64,000 nt of DNA from Welwitschia mirabilis (Eukaryota; Gnetophyta; Gnetopsida; Welwitschiales): contig JBOZIK010000001.1 of assembly GCA_051453625.1 (NCBI GenBank), forward strand, positions 179,878,766-179,942,765, in the 5' to 3' direction. A program made the position numbers and the translations under genes. Of the stretch, positions 23,332 through 33,653 are shown in pieces (position 1 is the stretch's first letter; the number at the start of each line of letters is the position of its first letter). The notes beneath the pieces were generated by a model. That model was not told where the DNA came from, ran no database searches, and saw only the letters and a list, made by a program, of their open reading frames with translations.

Positions 23332-25060
23332 CTTGCCTATCCTACCAAGTATGATCCTAAAAGAAAATAATTTCCACTAGTGCTTTTTCTATAATTTTTG
23401 CATCCAACCTAATTTGCATCATTAAAGCTTGCAAGATTAAAAGATGTTTCTATAAGATATCATAATCTGTAATCACTTGTATTTTTTATGTATCTTATGA
23501 TCCTTGTAATAGCTTAAAGGTGTAAATTCTTTAATTGAGTTTAATATCTTACATATACACAACAAAACTAAATATTATATCAGGTCTATAAAAGTTAGAT
23601 ACAATAGATTTCCTATTATGCTTCTACAAATTTTTTGATCCATAAAATTTCCATGTTCATTAAGATTGACCTTACATAAAATTGACATAGGTGTATTGAT
23701 TAATTTTTCATTTTCTAGTCTAAAACATTTGATTAAGTCCCTTGAATATTTGGATTGAGATATGAAAATTCCATGTTTTGTTTGTTTGATTTAGAGACTA
23801 AGAAACATTTGAACTTCACTAAGCATACTCATTTAAAAATGTGTTATCATAATGCTAGCAANNNNNNNNNNGGTTCAGTTTATATGGATCTATGAAACCT
23901 TGAGGTTGTTTTATATAAACTTTTTCATTTAGAGTTTCATTTAAAAAGACACTTTTCACATCCATTTGATAAACTTTAATATTCTTAAAGGTTGCATATG
24001 ATAGAAACATTATGATACTATCTAGTCTATCTCCTAGAGCAAAAGTGTTACCTACATCTATTCCTTCAATATTGTTGTAATCCTAGGCTACTAATGTTGC
24101 CTTGTTCTTAATCACATTGTTTTAATCATTACACTTGTTCTTAAAAATCCATTTTATTTTAATAACATTTTAGTCTTTTGGCCTTTCTACAAGTTTACAC
24201 ACATCATTTCTTTNNNNNNNNNNNNNNNNNNNNNNNNNNNNNNNNNNNNNNNNNNNNNNNNNNNNNNNNNNNNNNNNNNNNNNNNNNNNNNNNNNNNNNN
24301 NNNNNNNNNNNNNAAATTAACATAGGTGTATTGATTAATTTTTCATTTTCTAGTCTAAAACATTTGGTTAAGTCCGCTACATATTTGGATTGAGATATGA
24401 AAATTCCATGTTTTTTTTGTTTGATTTGGAGACTATAAAATATTTGAACTTCACTAAGCATACTCATTTAAAAATGTGTTATTAGAATGCTAGCAAATTC
24501 TTTTGAGATAACTTTGTTTGAGGCTCTAGATTTGAATGATAATAAAGTCCTTTTTTAGATTTTTAACAAACAACATTTTATTCATAACTCCATGAGTAGA
24601 AATGTAGCTAGGTTTTCATATCAAGCCCTTAGAGCTTATTTTAATCCATACAAGACCTTTTTGAGTTTATAAACATGGTTCAGTTTATATGAATCTATGA
24701 AACCTTGAGGTTGTTTTATATAAACTTTTTCATTTAGAGTTTCATTTAAAAAGGTACTTTTCACATCCATTTGATAAACTTTAATATTCTTAAAGGTTGC
24801 ATATGATAGAAACATTCTGATACTATCTAGTCTATCTCCTAGAGCAAAAGTGTTACCTACATCTATTCCTTTAATATTGTTGTAATCCTAGGCTACTAAT
24901 GTTGCCTTATTCTTAATCAAATTATTTTAATCATTACACTTGTTCTTAAAAATTCATTTTATTTTAATAACATTTTATTCTTTTGGCCTTTCTACAAGTT
25001 TACACACATCATTTCTTTTAAATTATTGAAGCTCATCTTGCATAGCCATCATTCATTCTT
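22250..25060 (-). pseudogene. Reverse transcriptase and RNase H of the SIRE-type element
   Basis: Minus-strand frames give RT pieces in order: KVYQMDVKSTFLNETLNEKV and NHVYKLKKVLYGLK (24.6-24.9 kb), then MSMLSEVQIFYSLQIKQ and ISQSKYVADLTKC (24.3-24.5 kb). RNase H follows, with EVEYIAI near 23279-23300 where copia has EAEYIA. These are the hallmark copia blocks. The catalytic YVDD region is missing: the frame jumps from FIIIQI to ASNKVISKEFA near 24525. The stretch 23676-24213 is repeated at 24314-25017, with the 10-N gap at 23862 hiding about 180 bp. Confidence 0.9.
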
Positions 25061-26640
25061 GAAGAGATTCTACCTCTTTAAATTTTTTGAATTTAATTTG
25101 AGAGACATAATAATTGTGGTCATAGAAATTTTTAAGAGAGTGTCTTATTTGAGCCTTTGAGCTAACATCTCTAATAATGAACTCTAACGGGTGATCTTTT
25201 AGCTCTTTAAACTTTTTGAAAGTACCCTCTTAAAATGGGTCTTCTTCCATTTCGGTTGTTACTTCTTTTATAATGGAAGTACTTGAAGTTAGATTTTATT
25301 CACAATTGGAAGGAAGAAGTTTTATGCTAAAATCACCTATTTGAACATTTATAGATTCTTCCACTATTAGACTTTATTTGTTGAATACTCAATAATCTCT
25401 ACTTTTAGATGAGTATCTTAAAAAGATTACTTCATTAGCCTTTGACTCAAATTTGCTTAAGTATCCTCTATCTTTTAAAATAAAGCAATTACTCATAAAG
25501 ACTTTAAAATATGAAACATTTTGTTTTATTCCTTTTCAAATCTCATAGGAAGTTTTATCTATATCTTGTCATAGGTAGACTATATTTATAATATAACAAG
25601 TAGTGCTTACTGCTTTAGCCCAAAAAGTTTTAGAAACCTTCTTATCATTTAACATTGTTCTAGCCATTCTTGAAGGACTCGGTTTTTTATTTTGGCAATT
25701 CCATTTTGTTGAGGAGTCCTTGGGGTTGAGGACTAATGTTCTATATTATTATCTAGATAATAATTTTTAAAAAGATGATTTTTAAATTCTCCTCCATGAT
25801 TACTTATGGTCTTTTTGATGATGTATCATTTCTCATTTTGGATTTTACTACAAATTTCAATACAACTTTTATAAGTTTTAGCTTTGTTTTATAAGAAAGC
25901 AATCCAAGTAAAACTAGAGTATGATCAGTCATATTTAAGAAATAATGTTTTTATATTAGACCTTTTATTTATGATGGATCTACTAAGTCCATGTGGATAA
26001 ATTAAAGAGGCATTGTTGAGCAGACTATATATTTTTACTTCTATGATAAGTCCTAACTTATTTTCCTTTTTGACATGCATCACAAAGATCATGTTTTATA
26101 ATGTTAATNNNNNNNNNNNNNNNNNNNNNNNNNNNNNNNNNNNNNNNNNNNNNNNNNNNNNNNNNNNNNNNNNNNNNNNNNNNNNNNNNNNNNNNNNNNN
26201 NNNNNNNNTTCTATTAGACCTTTTATTTATGATGGATCTACTAAGTCCATGTGGATAAGTTAAAGAGGCATTGTTGAGCAGACTATATATTTTTATTTCT
26301 ATGATAAGTCCTAACTTATTTTTCTTTTTGACATGCATCACAAAGATCATGTTTTATAATGTTAATCTTGGGATATCATTTTACAATTTTCTTTTTAATA
26401 ATTATTTTGAGATGATCATAATTTATGTGTGATAATCATTAGTATCATAATTCNNNNNNNNNNNNNNNNNNNNNNNNNNNNNNNNNNNNNNNNNNNNNNN
26501 NNNNNNNNNNNNNNNNNNNNNNNNNNNNNNNNNNNNNNNNNNNNNNNNNNNNNNNNNNNNNNNNNNNNNNNNNNNNNNNNNNNNNNNNNNNNNNNNNNNN
26601 NNNNNNNNNNNNNNNNNNNNNNNNNNNNNNNNNNNNNNNN
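25061..26640 (-). pseudogene. Integrase of the SIRE-type element
   Basis: Minus-strand frames give STKWNCQNKKPSPSRMARTM (25650-25720), corresponding to the conserved Gln-Asn-Gly-x-Ala/Val-Glu-Arg-Lys-Asn-Arg block. There the catalytic-Glu block is altered to WNCQNKK. Further along come SKFESKANEVIFLRYSSKSR and VFNK, matching the Phe-x-x-Lys-Ser-Asp-Glu-Gly-Ile-Phe-Leu-Gly-Tyr-Ser block. Stops are frequent. Positions 25955-26108 repeat at 26209-26366 around a 100-N gap. Confidence 0.85.
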
Positions 26641-26655
26641 NNNNNNNNNNNNNNN

Positions 26656-28490
26656 AAAACTTTATTTATCTTAGGGATATTACCTCCACTGATGCTTCTA
26701 ATCCCTTAGATCTTTACCCTTCTATTGTTACTAAACATTACTTATTCTTCATCAAAATCATCCAAATGTTGGAATCATAATTTTCCACCTATCATGTATC
26801 AAGAGCAATTACTATCCAAGTATCAACTAGTTTTATTTAATACTTTAAAATCTATTTGGATCAATAGATTTTTTAAATTATTAGCTCTTACTCACTTAGT
26901 CTATTTGAACTGTTGTGGTACATATTCCCTTGGGATAAATTTAAAAGTTAAATCACTAATAGAATTTGAAAAGATAATTAACTTTCTAGCATTGAAAAAT
27001 AATTTATAATAACCTTATTTTCCATAAAAATGACATGTCATTTTAACACATAATTATTTTGGAATTTTACCTGATTCAACTGATTTAAGGATTTTAAGAG
27101 ATGAATTTTATACCTTTTTTGTTATAAATTAGTCTTTGCATCCCAAGCATATGTTCTAATTTATTTGAACTATTTGAAAATATGTATAAAATGAGATAAA
27201 ATTTTTACCTCTTGAGTAATTTTATAGCATTAGATTTGGATCATTCTGTACTTTGTCTTCAACCCTTTCTTTTCCTTAGTCAAAACCTTCACTAACTTAT
27301 TTAGATCATTAATTCATTTTGCCAATTTGTTGCATTCTGAGTAAAGTTCTTGACAGGTATCTTAAGCTTCTTTTGATATTCTTTAATAAGTTCTAGATCA
27401 TCTAGTTTTGATGAGTAAGCCATGTTCTTTACAAGAGGAACTCTTACCATAAAAGAAGTTTTTTAATCTCCATATGACTTTTGGCATGAGCTACTATCAT
27501 CTTCTTTACTTACATTAATCCATGTAGCAATGAAGGATGATGTCTTTGATTTTCTTTAATCTCTTCTATTGTTTGAAAATTCATTTGTAAGATGTTTATA
27601 TCCCTTACAAGCATAGCATCTTAATCTCTTTTGAGTTTGAAATGATCCCTCTTTGATCGTTTGCTTAACTCACTTTCTTTCTTTTTTTTGTGCAAGAACT
27701 TTTTGAATCTCCTTGCTAAAAGAGCAACCTCATATTCATCAAGAGCTTTATTGATTTTTTAGATCTATATTCTTCTTTCATACTTTTTAAAGTAAGAATT
27801 TTCTTTTTATATTTAGTAAATTTCAATTCATAAGTTTGAAGATTACCTTAAACTTCCTTAAGTGCCATTTAATTGAAATTCTTGCTTTCTTCAATGGCTA
27901 TGGCTTTGGCTTAAAGCATTTTGGAAGAGATCTTAAAACTTTTCAAAAAACCTTTTCTTCATACATTTTCTTACCTAGAATTACCATAGAATTTATAATA
28001 TCTATCAGTCTAGTAAATATTTCTTGAAGAGTCTCCTCCTCTTTCATGCAAATATTTTCAAACTTGGAAATGAGCATTTGTAGCTTTACTTACTTTATAG
28101 TAGATGTTTCTTCATGTGCTATTTTAAGAATATACCAAGCTTATTTTATATATTTATAGTTTATAGTCCTTTTTAATTCATCTACACATACTACATAGAA
28201 AATAGCATTAAGATCATAAACATCTAGGATATCCTTAGCTTTATCGGTAGGGGTCCATCGATCTTGAGGTTTTCTACCATTATGGTAGTTTCATTTATAT
28301 AAGTTTTGGACATATTAGATGCAATGTATCCATTGTAGATTACCTTCTCTATGTCTACATCTAAGAATCTAAGAAATATTCTCACATGAGCCTTCCACTA
28401 GGCATAGTCTATCCCATGACTCACATTTAGGATTGGGGGGTTGTTTACATAGTTGTTGTTGTGGTTTAATAAGAAATGGAACCATCTCAG
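26656..28490 (-). pseudogene. Gag and protease of the SIRE-type element
   Basis: From the N terminus on the minus strand, the gag start near 28480 is followed by RIFLRFLDVDIEKVIYNGYI and then the copia gag domain with LNAIFYVVCVDELKRTI and QAWYILKIAHEETSTIK (27.9-28.3 kb). A zinc knuckle CYACKGYKHLTNEF lies at 27577-27618, with Phe in place of the last Cys. The protease motif reads YLDSNCSQYMIGGK near 26785-26822, where Asp-Ser-Gly has become Asp-Ser-Asn. The protein would package RNA and mature the polyprotein, but this copy is dead. Confidence 0.85.
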
Positions 28491-28499
28491 TTGTTACTA

Positions 28500-31380
28500 T
28501 TATCGAACCCATATAAGGAGGGAGGAGGAAGGGAAAACCTATATGGGAATAAGTGGCATATTAGGTAGCATGTGGTTGGGGCATGCACTAACCAACCGAT
28601 ATTAGGAGGTTAATGTCAGGATACATGGAGCTAACTTGACTTCACTGTAGTGGTTTCCATTGTACTTGTATGCGGATCTCACCTCCTCACTCTTTCTAGT
28701 TTATGTATGGTATCCCCTATAGGAATTGAACCCATGTCTTTGACATCAAAAGACAATGTTCTAACCACTAAATAAAAGCATCCACCCAACCCTTCATGAC
28801 CGATACAAAATGATACAGGCACCGTTCTAGTCTAATGGTGCTTGTGTTGTGCCCCAGTACTATGTTTCTATTTGTACCTACTGAATGGCTAGGAAGGTAT
28901 CCACCGATGCTTCCTCCCTTCCCCATGCTGGTTACTAGCACATGTCTGCATGGCAAAGTNNNNNNNNNNNNNNNNNNNNNNNNNNNNNNNNNNNNNNNNN
29001 NNNNNNNNNNNNNNNNNNNNNNNNNNNNNNNNNNNNNNNNNNNNNNNNNNNNNNNNNNNTCTGCTTGTACCAACTGAATGGCTAGGAAGGTACCCATCGA
29101 TGCTTTCTCCCTTCCCCATGCTAGTTACTAGCACATGTCTGCATGGCAAAGTGTTCTGTTCACTTTTGTGAATCAGTAGGGGGCATATCCCAATGTATAC
29201 CAACATAAAATAGAATTCAACATTATTCAACTATAACTATAACTAATATATAACTTAACTTGGGTGGGGGCTGGACTATTATGATGATGATCAGAGGGCC
29301 ATCTTACCTCACCTTACTATCACCTTATCAACTATATGGTATGGTCATCCTCCTAAGCTACCTCGTGTGGTAGCNNNNNNNNNNNNNNNNNNNNNNNNNN
29401 NNNNNNNNNNNNNNNNNNNNNNNNNNNNNNNNNNNNNNNNNNNNNNNNNNNNNNNNNNNNNNNNNNNNNNNNNNTACTATCACCTTATCAACTATATGGT
29501 ATGGTCATCCTTCTAAGCTACCTCATGTGGCAGCTATGTGATGAGGCATCTACCCATCAAATGGGTCTCAAGGCCAAGTGAGTATGCCCAGTTAGTAAAC
29601 CTCATCCGTGAGGCTTATCAGAGAAGTATCAGTGTCACGACCTCACCCTAATAAGCTGAGCTAGCATCAATAGCAGGTTTTGGTATACTAGCGAAAATAT
29701 AGTTATAATGAATGGTTCCCCTACTGGTAGCATCACATTCCCCAACCTCAGCACTCAAGGGACCCATAGAGGAGCAATCATAGCCACCTACTAAACCTTA
29801 CGTATATACCCCGACTAATCTATATAAGAGTATATTAATGAAATGTAACAAGCATTCGTCCTCTTGGTTTTGGGGATAGGGGGATAGGTATTTTGGTCAT
29901 CGCTAGTAGCCCTTACTCACATGTTATCGAATGGAATCCTTGATCGTGTTAGAGTAATGCAACCATGTTATTGCCACTATTGTATATAATATGTTGGAGT
30001 AGGATTATCAAGTATAGGTAAATGTACTTGATCATATAAACTGAGGATATAGTTAATAGGGAGAGTCGGTTACTATTTCAAAAATAAGTGATAGAGGAGA
30101 TAGCCTATGGCATAAGTGGACAGGAATTAGCTATGTAGCATAGGAGAATCTTGAGCTACCTTTGGCAAGGAATTTATGGTAGAAAAAATTTTATTATTTG
30201 TGTAAATAATATTTAAAACCTTTAATTGCTATAACAACTATAAAGGAATTTAACACAACTTAAACTAGAAAACTGAAGACTGTAGAGGGTTAGCCAGGGG
30301 AAGATCCCTACATATATAACTTAGCATGGTGAGTGGATGAAGCCTTACATCTGTTCTTACTTTATCATTCATGTTAACACAAATTACTATCTTAAGGTAA
30401 TGTCTAAAAGCACTATCAGAATAATGCTCTGCTCTATATCAAGAAATGACATTAAATGATGGAGTTGTTATATAGAGGAGGTGTGCTACTCCTTTAAGTC
30501 ATTCAACTATCTTGTTTGCTAGTGGTAGAACATCCTACCCATGCAGTTCACTCTAGAGAAGCCATGCAATTGAAGCCCTGAGCTATCTTCCTTATTATGT
30601 TGGTGAAGGGCTAGTCCTTGTAAGGCCCAAGATTTCACCATCCAAGGAATTAGCTTAAACTAACTCTTGTTGTATGGGGCACTATGTTGCTTTACACTCC
30701 CAACTAAGCTGGGGGATCCGAAGATAGTACATGAAGTGGGTAAGCTGACTAATGCCAAAATCATGACGGCTGAGCGGGATGAACCATATTTGGCCTAGCT
30801 ACCTCTTGGGCTATGTTGGAATTTTTGGATGAGTAGGCTTACATGATAGAATGTGGTGGGTGGGCGCTTACTGAACCATAACCCAAATGAACTAGATGTA
30901 ATCCTACATATTTATATGCTTTCTAGATGAGTGCTAGTAAGAACTTACATTATAGGATGGTGGGTTGAAGCCGTATTCACAACATCCCCCTCCTGTGATT
31001 GGTTCATTGGAAGCACCAGGTTAGTGTGTAGTAGTGCATGGTGACGAACTACAAGTATTGAACTATTGACTAACTACAATAAAACCCTTAGTATGCATGT
31101 TGAATGTAGCTATATGGTAGAAAGGATTAAACCCGATTAATACATGGAATCTGTGGTGCACGTAGCTATGAAGCACATGTTACGGTGTCATTGGTAGAGT
31201 GATAATCTTCCAGTGTACTATGTAGGGTGTGTAGCTACTTATTTTAAGAGCATGCATAAGTAGGGGATCTCCTGTTGGCTCCTATTTCACCTGATCGTAC
31301 CTAGCACTCTGGCATGCAGAATAAGAACCCCAAGTAGCCAGTGGAAACACCAAATCATGCTTGCAGTGATGGGCTCTAAT
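28500..31380. mobile_element. GC-richer inserted block D of unknown family
   Basis: This block separates gag from the 5' LTR of the SIRE-type element. It is visibly richer in G, C and CpG (for example GTGTCACGACC, ATGACGGCTGAGCGGG, TACCCCGACT) than anything around it, so it has suffered less cytosine loss. It contains a plus-strand CTATATAAGAG TATA-like word near 29820 and a tRNA-like segment near its left end. No coding domain was recognised. Two gap-flanking duplications occur: 28868-28959 with 29060-29153, and 29315-29374 with 29475-29534. It may be a younger LTR or retrotransposon fragment. Confidence 0.5.
28708..28775 (-). repeat. tRNA-like segment (possible SINE head or tRNA pseudogene)
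   Basis: The minus strand carries an A-box-like TAGTGGTTAGAAC (28758-28770) and a B-box-like GGTTCAATTCC (28722-28732) at normal tRNA spacing. A T-arm (ATGGG paired with CCTAT) can form, and a 7-bp anticodon-like stem with a 7-base loop lies between. The loop TGATGTC lacks the usual U33 context and the acceptor stem does not pair, so it is not a functional tRNA gene. Confidence 0.4.
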
Positions 31381-32330
31381 GGATCAAGGCTCTATGGGTT
31401 ACCTTTTCCACCCTAACACTATATATAGATTCACTTTTTGGGTAACATGGCCTTCCTACACATGTAAGGTGTGCCACAATGCATAGGTTCCATCAAATCT
31501 GAAGTACAATAATGATGGTATTACACTACTTGAATGATATAACAATCCACATATGTACAATGCAAAATAATTGACTAAAGCACTAATGATCATAAAAGAT
31601 GTTTATTCATTTTTGATAAATTATTTTGATAGCTAAAAAAATATAAGAAAAACATTTTAGGGTTCTATAAATGAAATAGATTCTTTAATAGATAAAAACA
31701 AGAGGCTAAATAGCTTAAAAAATCTAATTTTCATCACAAATGATCGACCCCTAAAAATGTCCGGTTGGCCCATTAGGTGCACTAAAGTCACTTGTTCCCA
31801 TATTCTTCTGATCAATCCAATCTTCTTATGTCTCCATGTCTAGTTAACCCCTCAGGATTTGGTTAATTATATCATTTTGGTCTAATTGATCCCAGGTGTA
31901 AAAAAGTGCAGAAAAACATTTTTAGCCTAGATCTAATTGACTCATCAAGTATCTAGTTAATCCCTTAATTAGAAAATATGAAAACATTTTATTCTAGGTC
32001 TAGTTAATCCCTCAGGTATTCAATTGGTCCCTTGATGATCAGATGTAAAAAATTTATTACACAAATCTAGTCAACCCCTTTCAAATCATCAATGATCTAT
32101 TTTTGATACTTCATAATACAAGTTCGGTCAACTCCTTAGGAATTTCATTAATCCCTTTAAGAATTCAAAACATGTCAAGCTTAGGAAGGTTTGTGATAAA
32201 GTTTACAGCTTTTAACCTACAAGGATTAATATTTTTTGTAAAGAGTACAATGTGTTTTTCTATACTAGAAAATGTTAGTTTGACATCAACTTGGAAAATT
32301 ATAATTTGATAATTATATACTCTTTTTTCT
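31381..32330 (-). repeat. 5' LTR copy of the SIRE-type element
   Basis: This aligns with 18180-20238 after collapsing the duplicated parts. The match covers the ATAGGTTCCA landmark, a GATAAAAACA-type block, TTGACC-derived words, and AATGTTAGTTTGACAT near the right end. Homology is clear from about 31490; the part to the left is weaker. No primer-binding site was found on its inner side, as expected if block D removed or displaced it. Confidence 0.6.
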
Positions 32331-32440
32331 CAATATCCAAATCATGGCCAACTAACCCTTCAATGGAGTTCTCACATCTACCATATTGTAATATCAAAGA
32401 TTCTTCTTGGAAATATTTGCCCTAATACACTTGTGATAGA
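32331..32440. repeat. Second copy of block X
   Basis: This is the partner of 17414-17530, with the same landmarks (TACCATATTGTA, CAAAGATTC, AATATTTGCCCTA). It lies outside the right LTR and is followed directly by a CT microsatellite. Confidence 0.7.
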
Positions 32441-32448
32441 ATATTGTA

Positions 32449-32465
32449 TCTCTCTCTCTCTCACT

Positions 32466-32519
<54 letters not shown>
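32449..32519. repeat. (CT)n microsatellite
   Basis: About 70 bp of CT dinucleotides with two small interruptions near the left end. An open frame through it on the minus strand is only an Arg-Glu repeat and is not a gene. Confidence 0.97.
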
Positions 32520-32521
<2 letters not shown>

Positions 32522-33653
32522 TTTTCTTAAATTGTTTTATATCATATAAACAAATACTCAGAAGGTAGTACTGTGATGGAATATGTCTCCTCATTCTCTA
32601 TAATAAAAATAATGCATAATTTCTTGTTGAAGACTTATCAAGTTAACTTTTCATTTCATAATCATTTCATTCATCTTAACAATTTAGTAAATTAATAGAT
32701 TGAATAAACTTTGAAGAAATGACATGTCCTTTTATTATAAAATTTTTGAAGCTTATTTGAGAGGTAGAGTGAAGGTATTCTTTCCACCCTCTCAGGGTTT
32801 CCTAAGTAATTTAGCATAGATTTATGATCATAGTACATTCTTACTCTNNNNNNNNNNNNNNNNNNNNNNNNNNNNNNNNNNNNNNNNNNNNNNNNNNNNN
32901 NNNNNNNNNNNNNNNNNNNNNNNNNNNNNNNNNNNNNNNNNNNNNNNNNNNNNNNNNNNNNNNNNNNNNNNNNNNNNNNNNNNNNNNNNNNNNNNNNNNN
33001 NNNNNNNNNNNNNNNNNNNNNNNNNNNNNNNNNNNNNNNNNNNNNNNNNNNNNNNNNNNNNNNNNNNNNNNNNNNNNNNNNNNNNNNNNNNNNNNNNNNN
33101 NNNNNNNNNNNNNNNNNNNNNNNNNNNNNNNNNNNNNNNNNNNNNNNNNNNNNNNNNNNNNNNNNNNNNNNNNNNNNNNNNNNNNNNNNNNNNNNNNNNN
33201 NNNNNNNNNNNNNNNNNNNNNNNNNNNNNNNNNNNNNNNNNNNNNNNNNNNNNNNNNNNNNNNNNNNNNNNNNNNNNNNNNNNNNNNNNNNNNNNNNNNN
33301 NNNNNNNNNNNNNNNNNNNNNNNNNNNNNNNNNNNNNNNNNNNNNNNNNNNNNNNNNNNNNNNNNNNNNNNNNNNNNNNNNNNNNNNNNNNNNNNNNNNN
33401 NNNNNNNNNNNNNNNNNNNNNNNNNNNNNNNNNNNNNNNNNNNNNNNNNNNNNNNNNNNNNNNNNNNNNNNNNNNNNNNNNNNNNNNNNNNNNNNNNNNN
33501 NNNNNNNNNNNNNNNNNNNNNNNNNNNNNNNNNNNNNNNNNNNNNNNNNNNNNNNNNNNNNNNNNNNNNNNNNNNNNNNNNNNNNNNNNNNNNNNNNNNN
33601 NNNNNNNNNNNNNNNNNNNNNNNNNNNNNNNNNNNNNNNNNNNNNNNNNNNNT
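32520..33653. other. Flank of the copia insertion and 805-N gap
   Basis: The sequenced part (32520-32847) shows nothing recognisable. It and the gap sit where the integrase of element B would be expected, just downstream of RNase H on the minus strand. Confidence 0.5.

Larger units (their letters stand above)
17531..32330 (-). mobile_element. SIRE-type Ty1/copia element, nested in element B
   Basis: On the minus strand from right to left come an LTR copy (about 31400-32330), gag, protease, integrase, RT, RNase H, a spacer, a third ORF, a purine tract and a second LTR copy (to about 20238). The gag-PR-IN-RT-RNase H order is diagnostic of copia, and an extra ORF between pol and the 3' LTR is typical of the SIRE/Maximus lineage. 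Every domain carries stops or lost residues. A GC-richer block interrupts it between gag and the 5' LTR. At least nine gap-flanking duplications inflate its length. Confidence 0.8.

Noticed and set aside
21745-25017. Apparent tandem duplication of copia pol
   Set aside because: Both duplicated stretches meet exactly at 100-N gaps, a pattern shared by every gap of that size. Treated as an assembly artefact.
28768-29230. Minus-strand frames containing MGKGGSIGGYLPSHSVGT
   Set aside because: The frame appears twice only because of the gap duplication at 28960, and no family was recognised. Kept as part of block D rather than called a gene.
32394-32594. Arg-Glu repeat open frame on the minus strand
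   Set aside because: It is the translation of a CT microsatellite, with no start context or homologue.
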